This document shows, piece by piece, positions 37,191 to 47,101 of a stretch of 64,000 nucleotides of DNA. Each line of letters starts with the position of its first letter. The stretch's first letter is position 1. The position numbers were made by a program, and so were the translations under genes. The notes below the pieces were generated by a model. The model ran no database searches. It saw only the letters and a list, made by a program, of their open reading frames with translations, and was not told the origin of the DNA. The stretch spans positions 28,097 to 92,096 of the forward strand of contig JAJZWU010000006.1 of NCBI GenBank assembly GCA_021846515.1, in the 5' to 3' direction. The DNA is from Actinomycetes bacterium. Lineage in GTDB: Bacteria; Actinomycetota; Acidimicrobiia; Acidimicrobiales; JAMCPL01.

Positions 37191-37230
37191 TGACATAGAG
37201 ACAGCGACCGGGGAGGCCCCCTCTGTGTCA
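37191..37230. terminator. Strong hairpin between rsrA and the thiolase gene
   Basis: TGACATAGAG pairs with CTCTGTGTCA (10 bp, one G-T) and encloses a GGGGAGGCCCC hairpin. It lies about 55 nt past the rsrA stop. No T-run is present, so it could be a terminator or a structured leader or element. Confidence 0.4.
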
Positions 37231-37283
37231 TGGAAATTGGCCTTTATGATTATTTGAGACAATTTATAGGGATTGAACAGCGA

Positions 37284-37571
37284 TTACTCAGATTCTGTAG
37301 GGGAATCTTCCATTGTAGCAAGTGCATCGTATATGCGCTCTTTCAATGATTCCGGCACGCTGTCTCTGCACTTAGCCGCCAGAACTTTTTTCAAGTCGGC
37401 TTCAAAGTCGTAAGCCTTCACGCATGGAGAGCACTCATCCAGGTGGCGCTGGACAGCTTCTCGCCTCTGGTCAGTTAAGTCGCCGTCCAAAAAGCTGTAA
37501 AGCTTCGCCATCGCCTCTCGGCAGCCCACAATCTCAGGACCACGTATATTCTCCGGTGTATCTTTACTCAT
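37284..37571 (-). CDS. rsrA: Redox-sensing anti-sigma factor, RsrA-like (zinc-binding)
   Basis: A 95-residue ZAS-family anti-sigma factor. C17, H43, C47 and C50 (RHLDECSPC) and C68 have exactly the spacing of C11, H37, C41, C44 and C62 of Streptomyces RsrA, i.e. the zinc ligands plus the switch cysteine. Known family behaviour: zinc is released and a disulfide forms on oxidation, freeing the sigma factor. It lies 72 nt downstream of its cognate sigma gene, probably in one operon. Confidence 0.88.
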   Translation of the reverse strand: MSKDTPENIRGPEIVGCREAMAKLYSFLDGDLTDQRREAVQRHLDECSPCVKAYDFEADLKKVLAAKCRDSVPESLKERIYDALATMEDSPTESE

Positions 37572-37643
37572 AATGCCACGCTAGCCAAAGCCCCTCTATT
37601 ATCCACTAAGAAATATTTTATCGCCAATGTACCTCTGGGCTGC

Positions 37644-38363
37644 TCAACAGCACTTAATTTTCTCATCTACAGATCCATCCGGCATATTCTCCAATGACCC
37701 ATCAGAAATGTTCTCCGATCTACCGTCCGAGAAGCTGGATTTGAGCATATCAACAGACTGATCCAATATCTGCTCACCAGAATCATGGTGATCCGGATTG
37801 GAACCATCTACGAGTCCCCGCTTTAGGGCGTAGCTGTGAAGTATCCTTTGAATTGCCTTTCTGCCCCGGTATATTCGGCTCATCACCGTTCCGACGGGAA
37901 CTCCAGTAATATCGGCAATCTCCCTGTAGGAGAATCCCTCTACGTCCGATAGGAGAACTGCTATCCTGAATGATTCCGGTAATCCTTCGATAGCATTTTT
38001 CACCTCTATATCAGTAAACGAATCAAGCACCTCTTCCTCTGCCGACCTGCCACCTCCCAGGGACTCGCCCCTTTTGACTCGCTTGTACAGGTACAGATCT
38101 TCAATGTTGTCCATTCCTGTAGTTTCCGGACGTCTTTTGGCGGATCGGTAGCTACCGATATAAGTGTTTGTAAGAATCCTGAATAGCCATGCCCGTAGGT
38201 TGGTATCTTCCTGGAATGTATCGAAGCCTCTATACGCCCTTAATATAGCCTCTTGTACCAGGTCCTCTGCGTCACTGGCATTGCTGGTCATTCTCATGGC
38301 CGCAGTATACAAAGCATCCATATACTCTGTAATCAGTTCCATAAAACGCGCCTTATCGGCCAT
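37644..38363 (-). CDS. sigR: ECF sigma factor, SigR/SigH type, with a repeat-and-CC tail
   Basis: Region 2 (ARFMELITEYMDALYTAAMR, SDAEDLVQEAILRAYRGF) and region 4 (IEGLPESFRIAVLLSDVEGF, GTVMSRIYRGRKAI) identify the SigR/SigH group that controls thiol-oxidative stress genes. It is followed by rsrA. Unusual is a roughly 60-residue C-terminal extension with an 8-residue repeat (SDGRSEN-ISDGSLEN-MPDGSVDE) ending in IKCC. TAGTAT sits 6 nt before the ATG, a leaderless arrangement; the typical GGAAT/GTT SigR promoter was not found there. Confidence 0.9.
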   Translation of the reverse strand: MADKARFMELITEYMDALYTAAMRMTSNASDAEDLVQEAILRAYRGFDTFQEDTNLRAWLFRILTNTYIGSYRSAKRRPETTGMDNIEDLYLYKRVKRGESLGGGRSAEEEVLDSFTDIEVKNAIEGLPESFRIAVLLSDVEGFSYREIADITGVPVGTVMSRIYRGRKAIQRILHSYALKRGLVDGSNPDHHDSGEQILDQSVDMLKSSFSDGRSENISDGSLENMPDGSVDEKIKCC

Positions 38364-38472
38364 AGTCGTATACTAGCGCATCAGCCGATAACAGGTGGCA
38401 CAACTCTGCATACCTACAACTCAGCAGCATAACCTATCTATTGGCAGCTTCCTCCATTCAACACAATTCTAC

Positions 38473-39975
38473 CTATCCACAACTGACCAGCTGAAAGCCT
38501 CCTTCCTGAAAATTGCCCAATACAGATACTGCATCACGAATATTACTGGCAGGCACAATTTCAATACCGCCTGCATCCACTCCACTTGATGCAGGCAGGA
38601 TTACTTTCTTAAAACCCAATCTTTTGGCCTCAGCAACGCGTTCTTCGATGCACGGAACACGTCGTATCTCTCCAGCCAACCCTACTTCCCCTATGGCCAC
38701 TGCATCAAAGGGAAATGGAACCGACCGTAAAGCAGATACGACGGCCAGTAGTATTGCAAGGTCACCGGCCGGTTCATACACCTTTATGCCTCCGACTGCT
38801 GATACATAGTGGTCAAATCCGGACGTTGGTAAGTTTGCATGATTCTCCAGAACCGCAAGAAGCACAGAGAACCTGCCCGAATCTACCAGCTTGGCTATTC
38901 TCTTTGGGGTAGGTTGAGGCGATTTACTGACAAGTGCCTGAATCTCGACCAGTAAAGGCCGCCCACCTCTCAGCATTGGAAACACCACACTTCCCGGGAT
39001 AGACGGATCGGGTCTGTCTCCCAATAGCATATCGTAGGGATCTTCCACTGCGGTCATCCCCGTACTCCCCATAGAGAAAAGCCCAGTTTCTCCAACTGCG
39101 CCAAAGCGGTGCTTGATTGCCGACACCGATCTCAGTGCATGGTGCCTATCACCCTCCACAATCAACACCGTATCGACCATGTGCTCCAATACCTTAGGAC
39201 CAGCCAGTGTACCGTCTTTTGTGACATGGCCGACTATTACAAACGGTATCATCGTGATCTTGGCAATGCGAATCAATAAATCCGCACATGCCTTCACCTG
39301 ATTCATCGAGCCCGCCATGCCGGGAAGTGATGGATCTATCATTGCCTGTATAGAATCCACAATAACTATACTGGGCTGGCACTCACGAATGTAGGTCGCC
39401 ACCCCGGTCACGTCTCGTGTATCGAGTACAAAAAGTGTTTCAGGTAATTCACCAAGACGGAGTGCCCGTAGTGTAACCTGCGATATCGACTCTTCGGCAG
39501 AGACCAGCAAAACATTATTTCCATGTAGGGCTATTGATCGGATAGCCTGCAAGAATAGAGTAGACTTACCTATTCCCGGCTCGCCAGCCACAAGTGTAAC
39601 CGAGCCATCTACAAATCCACCCCCCATCACCCTGTCAAGCTCACCAATACCTGTCTCCAAATACCTTCCCCTCATCGTACTCACATCAGCTATAGAGACA
39701 GGCCGCACATCCACCTCACGACCCCCAGGCATAATCAGGTCTTCATCCACCAGCAATTCACTGGCTATGCCAAACCGGCTTACACCCGTCCTTGGAATAT
39801 CCAGCCCGACTATACCGAGCCCGGCAACATCCGAAGAATGCTCCCTGCCAGCCTCAGCAGGCTGTGAGATCTCGACGATAGTATTCCATTCTCCACAGTT
39901 CGGGCAGCAACCCATCCACTTTGGCTGCGTTAATTCGCAACTGCTGCACTGAAAAAGATGTCTGTGTATAACCAT
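38473..39975 (-). CDS. radA: DNA repair protein RadA
   Basis: RecA-like branch-migration ATPase. N-terminal zinc finger CSSC...CPNC, Walker A GEPGIGKSTLFLQ near residue 130, and the C-terminal Lon-protease-like domain (DLAILLAVVSALRSVPFP..., GEVGLAGEIRRV). The RadA signature KNRFG appears as KHRFG (IKHRFGAVGETGLF). A roughly 60-residue segment between the finger and the ATPase is expanded. TATGAT lies 6 nt before the ATG, with no Shine-Dalgarno: probably leaderless. Confidence 0.93.
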   Translation of the reverse strand: MVIHRHLFQCSSCELTQPKWMGCCPNCGEWNTIVEISQPAEAGREHSSDVAGLGIVGLDIPRTGVSRFGIASELLVDEDLIMPGGREVDVRPVSIADVSTMRGRYLETGIGELDRVMGGGFVDGSVTLVAGEPGIGKSTLFLQAIRSIALHGNNVLLVSAEESISQVTLRALRLGELPETLFVLDTRDVTGVATYIRECQPSIVIVDSIQAMIDPSLPGMAGSMNQVKACADLLIRIAKITMIPFVIVGHVTKDGTLAGPKVLEHMVDTVLIVEGDRHHALRSVSAIKHRFGAVGETGLFSMGSTGMTAVEDPYDMLLGDRPDPSIPGSVVFPMLRGGRPLLVEIQALVSKSPQPTPKRIAKLVDSGRFSVLLAVLENHANLPTSGFDHYVSAVGGIKVYEPAGDLAILLAVVSALRSVPFPFDAVAIGEVGLAGEIRRVPCIEERVAEAKRLGFKKVILPASSGVDAGGIEIVPASNIRDAVSVLGNFQEGGFQLVSCG

Positions 39976-40189
39976 GAAGTAATCATAACGGAGGGGTGCT
40001 ACACTAACGATTTGTTGAGCACCGGTATGCTGGTCATATACAGTTTGGACGACCCCGGTTTAGACGGGAATGAGCGCAGTTCCAGTCCGTAGGGGCGAGA
40101 ATGCTCACCACGGCCGACCAGATGCCAGGTTTATATATCCGGCATCCTCCCCATGGCTGAAACTGGGGGCTTACGCCCGCAAATTTTGG

Positions 40190-42676
40190 TCAGGAAGGAA
40201 GTTCGGATCCGGCAAGTTCCAGCGGGGGCGGTTCCAGGTCCTCCATGACGTTGAAGACTACCTCACCGTCTTCGATATCGACAGTTATAGTTTCACCGAC
40301 ATGGAACTCCTTCCAGAGCAACTTCTCCGATAGGGGATCCTCAACATACTGCTGTATTGCACGCCTTAATGGCCTGGCCCCAAGTGTAGGATCGTATCCA
40401 TTGTCCGCAAGCCAACCCTTGGCCTCCTCAGTAATCTTCATAGATAACCCTTGAGCTTCCACCTGCTCGATAACTCTGGCCATCATAAGATCGACTATCT
40501 GAACGACCTCATCCCTGGTAAGTTCGTGAAATACGATGGTTTCATCGACTCTATTCAAGAATTCGGGCTTGAAGTACTCCTTCAGAGCATCATTGACCTT
40601 TTGCTTCACCCGCTCATGGGTGACCGCCTCCGACGACTTGGCAAAACCTACAGATGTCTTGCGCAATTCAGCAGTACCAAGATTCGATGTCATGATCAGG
40701 ACTGTATTCTTGAAGTCAACACTACGCCCCTGTGCATCGGTAAGCCGCCCTTCCTCCATGATCTGAAGTAGGGTATTGAACACATCTGCATGCGCCTTCT
40801 CCACTTCGTCAAAGAGGACGACCGAGAATGGCTTCCTTCTCACAGCTTCAGTGAGCTGCCCTCCCTCGTCGTAACCCACATATCCTGGAGGTGAACCAAC
40901 CAGCCGGGAGACGGCATGCTTCTCCATATACTCGCTCATGTCGAGTTGGATCAAGGCATCTTCATCATCAAATAGCAATTCAGCTAGAGCCTTGGCAAGC
41001 TCCGTCTTCCCCACTCCTGTCGGTCCCAAGAATATGAATGAACCGGTTGGACGTTTTGGATGCTTTAACCCGGCACGAGTACGCCTGATAGCCCGTGAAA
41101 GTGCGCTGACAGCTTCCTCCTGGCCAATGACCCTCTTGTGCAACTCATCCTCCATGCGCAACAATTTGGCGGTCTCTTCCTCTGTCAGCCTCTTTACCGG
41201 TATGCCTGTCCAGTTGGCGAGCACTTCAGCGATGACCTCCTCATCAAGCACGTCATGCAATTCGCCCCCGACCGATTGCCACTCCTTCTCCATGGCCTCC
41301 TTTACTTCGAGCTTATCCTTCTCTTTCTCGGCCAGCTTTTTGGCTTGTTCGAAGTTCTCTTTATCTATCGCAACTTCCTTGCTGCGCTTTATCTTGGCAA
41401 TTTCATCTACCAGCGATTTATACTCCGGTGGACGTTTCATCCTTTTTATCCGCAAGTGGCTGCCAGCCTCGTCTATAAGATCTATAGCCTTGTCCGGCAG
41501 GAATCTATCGGATATGTACCTGTCTGCAAGATTCGCCGCGGCAACCAACGCCTGATCCGTAATAGTTACCGTATGATGTTCCTCATAGCGGTCCCTCAGA
41601 CCCTTCAGTATCTCAATGGTGTGAGCAATAGTTGGCTGCTCTACCTTGATAGGCTGGAACCTTCTCTCCAGGGCAGCATCTTTCTCCAAGTGTTTGCGGT
41701 ACTCATCAAGAGTCGTCGCTCCGATCGTCTGCAATTCACCTCGAGCGAGCATCGGCTTCAAAATAGAGGCTGCGTCTATGGCGCCCTCTGCAGCTCCCGC
41801 TCCCACCAGAGTGTGGATCTCATCTATGAATATAATAATATCGCCACGAGCTCTTATCTCTTTAAGCACTTTCTTCAGTCGCTCCTCGAAATCGCCACGA
41901 TAACGGCTACCTGCAACCAGGGCGCCAAGGTCCAGGGTATACAACTGCTTGCCCTCTATGGTCTCCGGCACGTCATTTGATATGATGCGCTGAGCAAGTC
42001 CCTCGACAATTGCAGTCTTACCAACTCCGGGTTCACCTATAAGTACCGGATTGTTCTTAGTACGGCGCGAAAGTATCTGCATCACGCGTTCAATCTCTTT
42101 CTCGCGACCTACAACAGGATCCAGCTTGCCCTCTTTTGCCATATTGGTGAGATTTCTGCCGAACTGATCCAGAATGGGCGACCCCGAAGGTGAATCCTGT
42201 GACCCCTGACCGACGCCTGCACCGACCGATTCTTTGCCCATACTCTTCGACAACAACTGGATAACCTCTTGCCGTACGCTGGCCAGATCGGTTCCCATGC
42301 TAACCAATACCTGAGCGGCAACACCCTCACCCTCTCTCACCAGCCCAAGCAACATGTGCTCCGTACCGATATAGTTGTGACCCAGTTGCAGAGCTTCCCG
42401 TAACGAAAGCTCCAACACCTTTTTTGCCCGAGGAGTAAATGGGGGTGAGCCTGTTGGTGCACCTCCCGATAGGCCGATCATCTCTTCTACCTTCTCCCTG
42501 GCCCCCTCAAGGGTGATGCCAAGTTCGTTCAGGGCCTGAGCGGCTACCCCCTCTCCTTCGTGGATAAGGCCCAACAAAATATGCTCAGTTCCTATAAAGC
42601 TGTGATTGAGCAGGCGTGCCTCTTCCTGCGCAAGTACCAATACCCTTCTAGCTCTGTCGGTAAAGCGTTCAAACAC
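40190..42676 (-). CDS. clpC: ATP-dependent Clp protease ATP-binding subunit ClpC
   Basis: An 828-residue AAA+ unfoldase that feeds ClpP. Two Clp-N repeats (about 1-140), D1 Walker [14 protein letters not shown], the UVR/middle domain ([21 protein letters not shown]), and D2 Walker [15 protein letters not shown] with Walker [12 protein letters not shown]. The start is GTG ([13 protein letters not shown]). ClpC in actinobacteria is the main housekeeping partner of ClpP1P2. A 214-nt gap separates it from radA. Confidence 0.96.
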   Translation of the reverse strand: MFERFTDRARRVLVLAQEEARLLNHSFIGTEHILLGLIHEGEGVAAQALNELGITLEGAREKVEEMIGLSGGAPTGSPPFTPRAKKVLELSLREALQLGHNYIGTEHMLLGLVREGEGVAAQVLVSMGTDLASVRQEVIQLLSKSMGKESVGAGVGQGSQDSPSGSPILDQFGRNLTNMAKEGKLDPVVGREKEIERVMQILSRRTKNNPVLIGEPGVGKTAIVEGLAQRIISNDVPETIEGKQLYTLDLGALVAGSRYRGDFEERLKKVLKEIRARGDIIIFIDEIHTLVGAGAAEGAIDAASILKPMLARGELQTIGATTLDEYRKHLEKDAALERRFQPIKVEQPTIAHTIEILKGLRDRYEEHHTVTITDQALVAAANLADRYISDRFLPDKAIDLIDEAGSHLRIKRMKRPPEYKSLVDEIAKIKRSKEVAIDKENFEQAKKLAEKEKDKLEVKEAMEKEWQSVGGELHDVLDEEVIAEVLANWTGIPVKRLTEEETAKLLRMEDELHKRVIGQEEAVSALSRAIRRTRAGLKHPKRPTGSFIFLGPTGVGKTELAKALAELLFDDEDALIQLDMSEYMEKHAVSRLVGSPPGYVGYDEGGQLTEAVRRKPFSVVLFDEVEKAHADVFNTLLQIMEEGRLTDAQGRSVDFKNTVLIMTSNLGTAELRKTSVGFAKSSEAVTHERVKQKVNDALKEYFKPEFLNRVDETIVFHELTRDEVVQIVDLMMARVIEQVEAQGLSMKITEEAKGWLADNGYDPTLGARPLRRAIQQYVEDPLSEKLLWKEFHVGETITVDIEDGEVVFNVMEDLEPPPLELAGSELPS

Positions 42677-43087
42677 CTGTCATACCTGCTACTTTCATAA
42701 TCATAAGTTGCTCGATCTCGTAACGAACAGACCTCAATTCGATCTCTTCAATTTATCCGTATCTACTTCTTGTATTCCAACTACCAGCATACCAGCCTTC
42801 TGTGGCTCATCAGTCTCTCTTGCCAACTTCTCCACCAACTCCTAATCGTCCATTATGCCAAGCCGCTTAATAGGCTTAATTATATTGTACATCCCCCTGT
42901 ATCACTTATGGTTCTCAGGATGGCAATTTCTGAAAATAATTTTGCTGATAGGCACTGGAGCAGAGATGATGCCTGCTCGTGTGATGCTGTAGGCGAACAC
43001 AGAAGAGGTCAAACTGACGGGAATGAATCACGATAGCATATTCGATACCTCACTGGTTGGAGGCAAAAGTTAGGTTAATATAATAGG
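42677..43087. other. Intergenic region between divergent clpC and epimerase genes
   Basis: 411 nt without a convincing gene. It should hold the clpC promoter; no HspR or CtsR operator was recognised. At the right end lies the epimerase promoter (43057-43084). ORFs called here start far from any ribosome site and have no family features. Confidence 0.4.
43057..43084 (+). promoter_or_regulatory. Promoter of the epimerase gene (leaderless)
   Basis: TTGGAG (43057-43062) and TATAAT (43079-43084) are spaced 16 nt, and the -10 box ends 3 nt before the ATG at 43088. Confidence 0.5.
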
Positions 43088-44119
43088 ATGAACATTCGCG
43101 ACGATAAACTCCCCCGACATGGAAGTCTGAGGGCAGTAGTAACTGGTGGAAGCGGGGTACTTGGACGCGCCATAGTATCCAGGCTTCTGGACAACGGCTG
43201 GCAGGTACGCATCCTCGATATTGTCCGTCCCCCTGCAGAGTGTCTGGGAGCTGAATTCGTACAGGCCGACATGGAGAGGGACTACACCAGCGTAGAACGG
43301 CTAATTGAGCTCGTAAGCGGATTTACCCATGTATTTCACCTTGCAGCCAGGTTGCCTCAAGCTGGGCTGGATGAGGCTGGGTTTATGGAGGCAAACGTCG
43401 AACCTACCCGCAAACTGGCATTGGCCTCAGTAAAGGCAGGCATACAGCGCTTTGTATATGCATCGTCAATCGAGATATATGGCGCACAACCAATGGACAC
43501 TCCCCTGGATGAAGATGCAGAGCTGCACTTTACAGGTACATACAGCCGCAACAAATGGGAGTGCGAGGAGATTCTGAGAAAGATACGACTTGAGAGTGGG
43601 CTCAGCGTGTCAATGCTTAGAATGCCGATGATATTTGGCCCAGGCTTTTACCATGAACGCTCTATTCTAACTACTTTCAAACTACTACGCTATGGTTTGC
43701 CGATACCCATACCCGCCGCTGATGCTCCCGTCTCATTCGTGTCAGCCAGAGATGCCGCACAGGCATTTGAACTGGCCTCTTTAAGCGTCGAAGCCGACGG
43801 TCAGGCGTTCAACATCGCCGCTCCTGATATACCAACCATGATGGAACATATGCGGCAAGTCGCGGTAAAGACCGGCTCACGCTCAAAGCCGTTTGCCATC
43901 CCCAGATGGGCAACCAAGGCTGTAGAGGATTTTGCTCGCAAGAAATCCAAGAAGCCTGGTGCAAAATTTTTCGGAACTCCGGCAGAACTTGTTTCATTCA
44001 TCAGCACCGGCGGTGCATTCTCCATTGAAAAGGCTCGCCACATTCTGGGGTACTCCCCAATAGACAGTTGTTCAGACGCATGGGCCAATACGTATAAGTG
44101 GTACTATGCCACCAAATAG
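43088..44119 (+). CDS. NAD(P)-dependent epimerase/dehydratase (extended SDR)
   Basis: A 343-residue extended short-chain dehydrogenase. Rossmann loop VVTGGSGVLGRAIVSRLL, FHLAARLPQAG, the serine region VYASSIEIYG, and the YxxxK pair in YSRNKWECE. It acts on nucleotide sugars or similar substrates, which the sequence does not define. It stands alone, between clpC and the YVTN protein. Confidence 0.85.
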   Translation: MNIRDDKLPRHGSLRAVVTGGSGVLGRAIVSRLLDNGWQVRILDIVRPPAECLGAEFVQADMERDYTSVERLIELVSGFTHVFHLAARLPQAGLDEAGFMEANVEPTRKLALASVKAGIQRFVYASSIEIYGAQPMDTPLDEDAELHFTGTYSRNKWECEEILRKIRLESGLSVSMLRMPMIFGPGFYHERSILTTFKLLRYGLPIPIPAADAPVSFVSARDAAQAFELASLSVEADGQAFNIAAPDIPTMMEHMRQVAVKTGSRSKPFAIPRWATKAVEDFARKKSKKPGAKFFGTPAELVSFISTGGAFSIEKARHILGYSPIDSCSDAWANTYKWYYATK

Positions 44120-44201
44120 GATCTAGATTTTAACCGCAATCCTCTGAACAGATCGGCTTAAGTATATCCGGCAGCGGCCCAGAATGTAATCTTCCATGAA
44201 A

Positions 44202-45701
44202 TTACCTATTATTTGGTTTCACATTATGACGTGAACGAGGTGGTGGGACAGGCAAGTGCAGTATTCCTGTAGTCTCATAGGTGCGTATAGAGATTGCCGT
44301 GACTACAGGTAATTGGGCATCGGCTATGTACATACTGTCTCCCGCTGGAGAGAGTGTAACAGTTACAGGATCGGAACCTACACTCCTCAGGGCAGTCACC
44401 TTACCGGTAATGAAATTCACCATTTCAAGCATATCCCCCTGCTTGCCCATGTTCACCGTGCGGTCATTGCCTGTTACTGTATAGGCAACAGAATCTGTTG
44501 TGGATGCGGCTATTCCGTAAGGACAACCATCAACCACGGGAGCATGGAGAGAATACACTACCTCAAAAGTAGCCGTGCTGATCTCGTCAATACTGCAGCT
44601 TACTTTATTGGCTACATAAATGTACTTGCCGTCTTTCGACATAGCCATAAAAAACGCTCCGTCACCTACCTTTATGCTGGCAATTTCCTCATTGTTTGCC
44701 GTATTGAATACATAGACATAATCGGAAGAGTAGGTGCTGCCTGGGAGTGATATAGGCAAATAGGGAACGGCATAGGCCTCTGACACCCACACCTGGCTGC
44801 CGTTTGGGTTGACAGCTACACTGGTCGGATGCCAGCAACTGGCTGAATCGGAACTTAGGCACTCTGATAGATTTGGTGTAGGCAGATAGGTGGTAGAAGG
44901 TACCTGGGTGGTGGTAGGTGCTTGGGTGCTGGAAGGCGATACAAGAGAGGTGGTCATATTGGGAGCAACAGAAGTAGCGTTGAACGTAGGGGTTAGCTTG
45001 GCGACAACTTTGAACGTAGATGTGTTCATTACGGCCACATACCCCCCACTCAGCACACCATTAACAGTGGCATACGCGGTCAACCCATTGGGAGAGAATG
45101 CTACATCTATAGGCCCGCCCGGCAGGGAAATGTTGGCCACGACATGATTGGTACGTGTTGCCACTACACTTACAGAGCCACCAGACTGACCACCACTATT
45201 TTCAAGGGAATAAACGGAGGTATCCGCCACCCATACCTGGCTGCCGTTTGGACTGACGGCCAGGCCTGTCGGTGTCTGACCTACAGCAATCTTCCCTATG
45301 ATTGCGCCACTGCTTACGTTGTATACATCTAAAAGGTTCTTTGAAGGAACGCTCACGTACGCCTCTGTGCCGCCAGGTAAAAATGCTACGTTCATGCCGT
45401 ACAACGACGGAGAATGTACAGAAGGAAAATTGAAATTGAAGTGCAAACTATCAATACTATGCACTACGACTACTATACAGCCGCCGACAAGAGCTATAAA
45501 CCCCAGCAATACAAAGATTACGATGCGTGCGGTTTTACCGGGTCTATGCGGTGGCCTGAACGGAGTAGCAGGGGGAGGTGCTACCGGAGGAGGATACCAG
45601 TAGCCGCCAGCTGCCTTCCAATTCGCTCCCTGATAATAGTTTCCCGGCGCGACTGTTGGCGGATCATAGGCACTCTCACCAGATGAACGATTATCCACCA
45701 C
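44202..45701 (-). CDS. Membrane-anchored YVTN-type beta-propeller protein
   Basis: A Pro/Tyr-rich cytoplasmic N-terminus (YWYPPPVAPPPATPFRPP), one membrane helix (IVIFVLLGFIALVGGCIVVVV, about 60-82), then an extracellular seven-blade-type propeller with repeats such as GQTPTGLAVSPNGSQVWVADT, PIDVAFSPNGLTAYATV, PTSVAVNPNGSQVWVSE and PVTVTLSPAGDSMYIAD. A Thr/Ser/Pro linker interrupts blades near 245-270. Likely a surface binding protein. TAAAAT is 6 nt before the GTG start, again leaderless. Confidence 0.75.
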   Translation of the reverse strand: MVDNRSSGESAYDPPTVAPGNYYQGANWKAAGGYWYPPPVAPPPATPFRPPHRPGKTARIVIFVLLGFIALVGGCIVVVVHSIDSLHFNFNFPSVHSPSLYGMNVAFLPGGTEAYVSVPSKNLLDVYNVSSGAIIGKIAVGQTPTGLAVSPNGSQVWVADTSVYSLENSGGQSGGSVSVVATRTNHVVANISLPGGPIDVAFSPNGLTAYATVNGVLSGGYVAVMNTSTFKVVAKLTPTFNATSVAPNMTTSLVSPSSTQAPTTTQVPSTTYLPTPNLSECLSSDSASCWHPTSVAVNPNGSQVWVSEAYAVPYLPISLPGSTYSSDYVYVFNTANNEEIASIKVGDGAFFMAMSKDGKYIYVANKVSCSIDEISTATFEVVYSLHAPVVDGCPYGIAASTTDSVAYTVTGNDRTVNMGKQGDMLEMVNFITGKVTALRSVGSDPVTVTLSPAGDSMYIADAQLPVVTAISIRTYETTGILHLPVPPPRSRHNVKPNNR

Positions 45702-46019
45702 GTATTTATTTTACCATCAAACTGGCTTAAAAACACTATACTGAGATTGTGATCATACCAATGGGTATCGAAATTTACCATTAAAAATACCGCTCTCTCG
45801 ACTGTCCAGGTGGATAACATAATTTACCATGCAGATTACGTACGTGCAAGATTCAGTGTTTTTACCTACACAGCTTAGGCAGGAACCCCGTTGCAAGAGG
45901 TAATCAACAAGCTCATAATAAAGATAGAGAGCAACCTATGATCTGGAGATTTATAAGATGGAAGGGCAGAGTATTGGTAGCTACGGAATACAAGGTGACA
46001 TAGAGAAAGGAGCAAGAAA
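45702..46019. other. Intergenic region between the YVTN and Usp genes
   Basis: 318 nt. Left end: leaderless promoter of the YVTN gene (TAAAAT on the minus strand at 45713-45708). Right end: AAAGGAG 7 nt before the Usp ATG. A 21-codon ORF at 45938-46003 (MIWRFIRWKGRVLV...) ends 16 nt before the Usp start and might be a leader peptide. Nothing else was recognised. Confidence 0.35.
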
Positions 46020-47024
46020 ATGGGTAAGCCTGTAGTGGTAGTAGGAATAGATGGCACACACAATTCCGAGCGGGCGTTGGTTTGGGCAGCCAAAGAAGCA
46101 ACGTTGCGCGGAGCAGTATTGCTGGTAGTCCATGCGTGGCAGTACCCATTTGAGGCGCTCTCCGGCGCCTATGCGCCACCCGTACCGGATGAGTCAGAGA
46201 TCGAATTGTGGGCAGATGATGTAGTGAACAAGGCCGTACAAAAGCTACACGAGGAATTGGGCGATCTGGGCGATCTGGAAATCAAGACCCGTGCAGTTAA
46301 TGGAACGGCCACTCAGGTCATACTGGAAGCCTGCAGGGAGGCAGACCTGGTAGTGGTCGGCAGGCATCACAAGCGGCTGATTGCCGATCTGTTTATCGGT
46401 TCAACCAGCCAGTTCATCGTGTCTCACGCCATGTGCCCGGTTGTGGTTGTTCACGATGATACGAGGGTGGATACGAAAAGCGGACCAAGCGCAGAAGATG
46501 ACATCCGTCAGGTCGATAGCCAGAGTGGATCGGCTACACCTCAAGAACGAGAGGTATCATCATACACCGATCATCCAGAGCCAATCTCCCAGGAAGCCCA
46601 AGTTGCAGGCTTTCATCGCGGATACCTGGACGAACTATCTGAAAACGAGTGCCTTGCATTGCTTAAAAGCCATTCGACCGGAAGGCTGGCGATTCTCAAA
46701 GACGATGAACCCAGCATATTCGTAATAAATTACTTGCTCGACGGCCACACCGTAGCCTTTCGCACAGATCCCGGCATGAAGCTGGAAGGGGCATCATTCC
46801 ATCCCGTATCTCTGGAGATAGACGAGCTGGATGAGAAGACGCATGCGGGCTGGAGCGTGGTGGTGAACGGATTCGGTAGAGACATCACAGAAGCTGTAGA
46901 TGAATGGTCGGAGGAGATTCGCAATATTGACCTGCTACCATGGGTTGCCGGAGAGAAGGGGCATTGGGTTGCAATAGTAAACCCGACTATTACAGGCAGG
47001 AGGCTTTCTCCTGCAACAGATTAA
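46020..47024 (+). CDS. Universal stress protein fused to a flavin-binding PNPOx-like domain
   Basis: Residues 1-150 form a Usp domain: VVVGIDGTHNSERALVWAAKEA at the start and the ATP-binding signature VVGRHHKRLIADLFIGSTS near 120. An acidic, disordered linker (about 150-195) leads to a second domain (about 200-334) of the pyridoxamine-phosphate-oxidase-like split barrel: LSENECLALLKSHSTGRLAI, DGHTVAFRTDPGMKL and SVVVNGFGRDI. Such domains bind FMN or F420. A stress sensor coupling ATP and flavin binding is inference. An AAAGGAG Shine-Dalgarno fixes the start. Confidence 0.85.
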   Translation: MGKPVVVVGIDGTHNSERALVWAAKEATLRGAVLLVVHAWQYPFEALSGAYAPPVPDESEIELWADDVVNKAVQKLHEELGDLGDLEIKTRAVNGTATQVILEACREADLVVVGRHHKRLIADLFIGSTSQFIVSHAMCPVVVVHDDTRVDTKSGPSAEDDIRQVDSQSGSATPQEREVSSYTDHPEPISQEAQVAGFHRGYLDELSENECLALLKSHSTGRLAILKDDEPSIFVINYLLDGHTVAFRTDPGMKLEGASFHPVSLEIDELDEKTHAGWSVVVNGFGRDITEAVDEWSEEIRNIDLLPWVAGEKGHWVAIVNPTITGRRLSPATD

Positions 47025-47101
47025 ATAAGACCTGCGGGATGCTTGCCACCGGCAATGGCTATGCTTGCAGCATAGACGTGCAGATGAGATAAGATGGACG
47101 C

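Noticed and set aside
40070-40333. 87-codon ORF opposite the 3' end of clpC
   Set aside because: Antisense shadow of clpC with no domain features.
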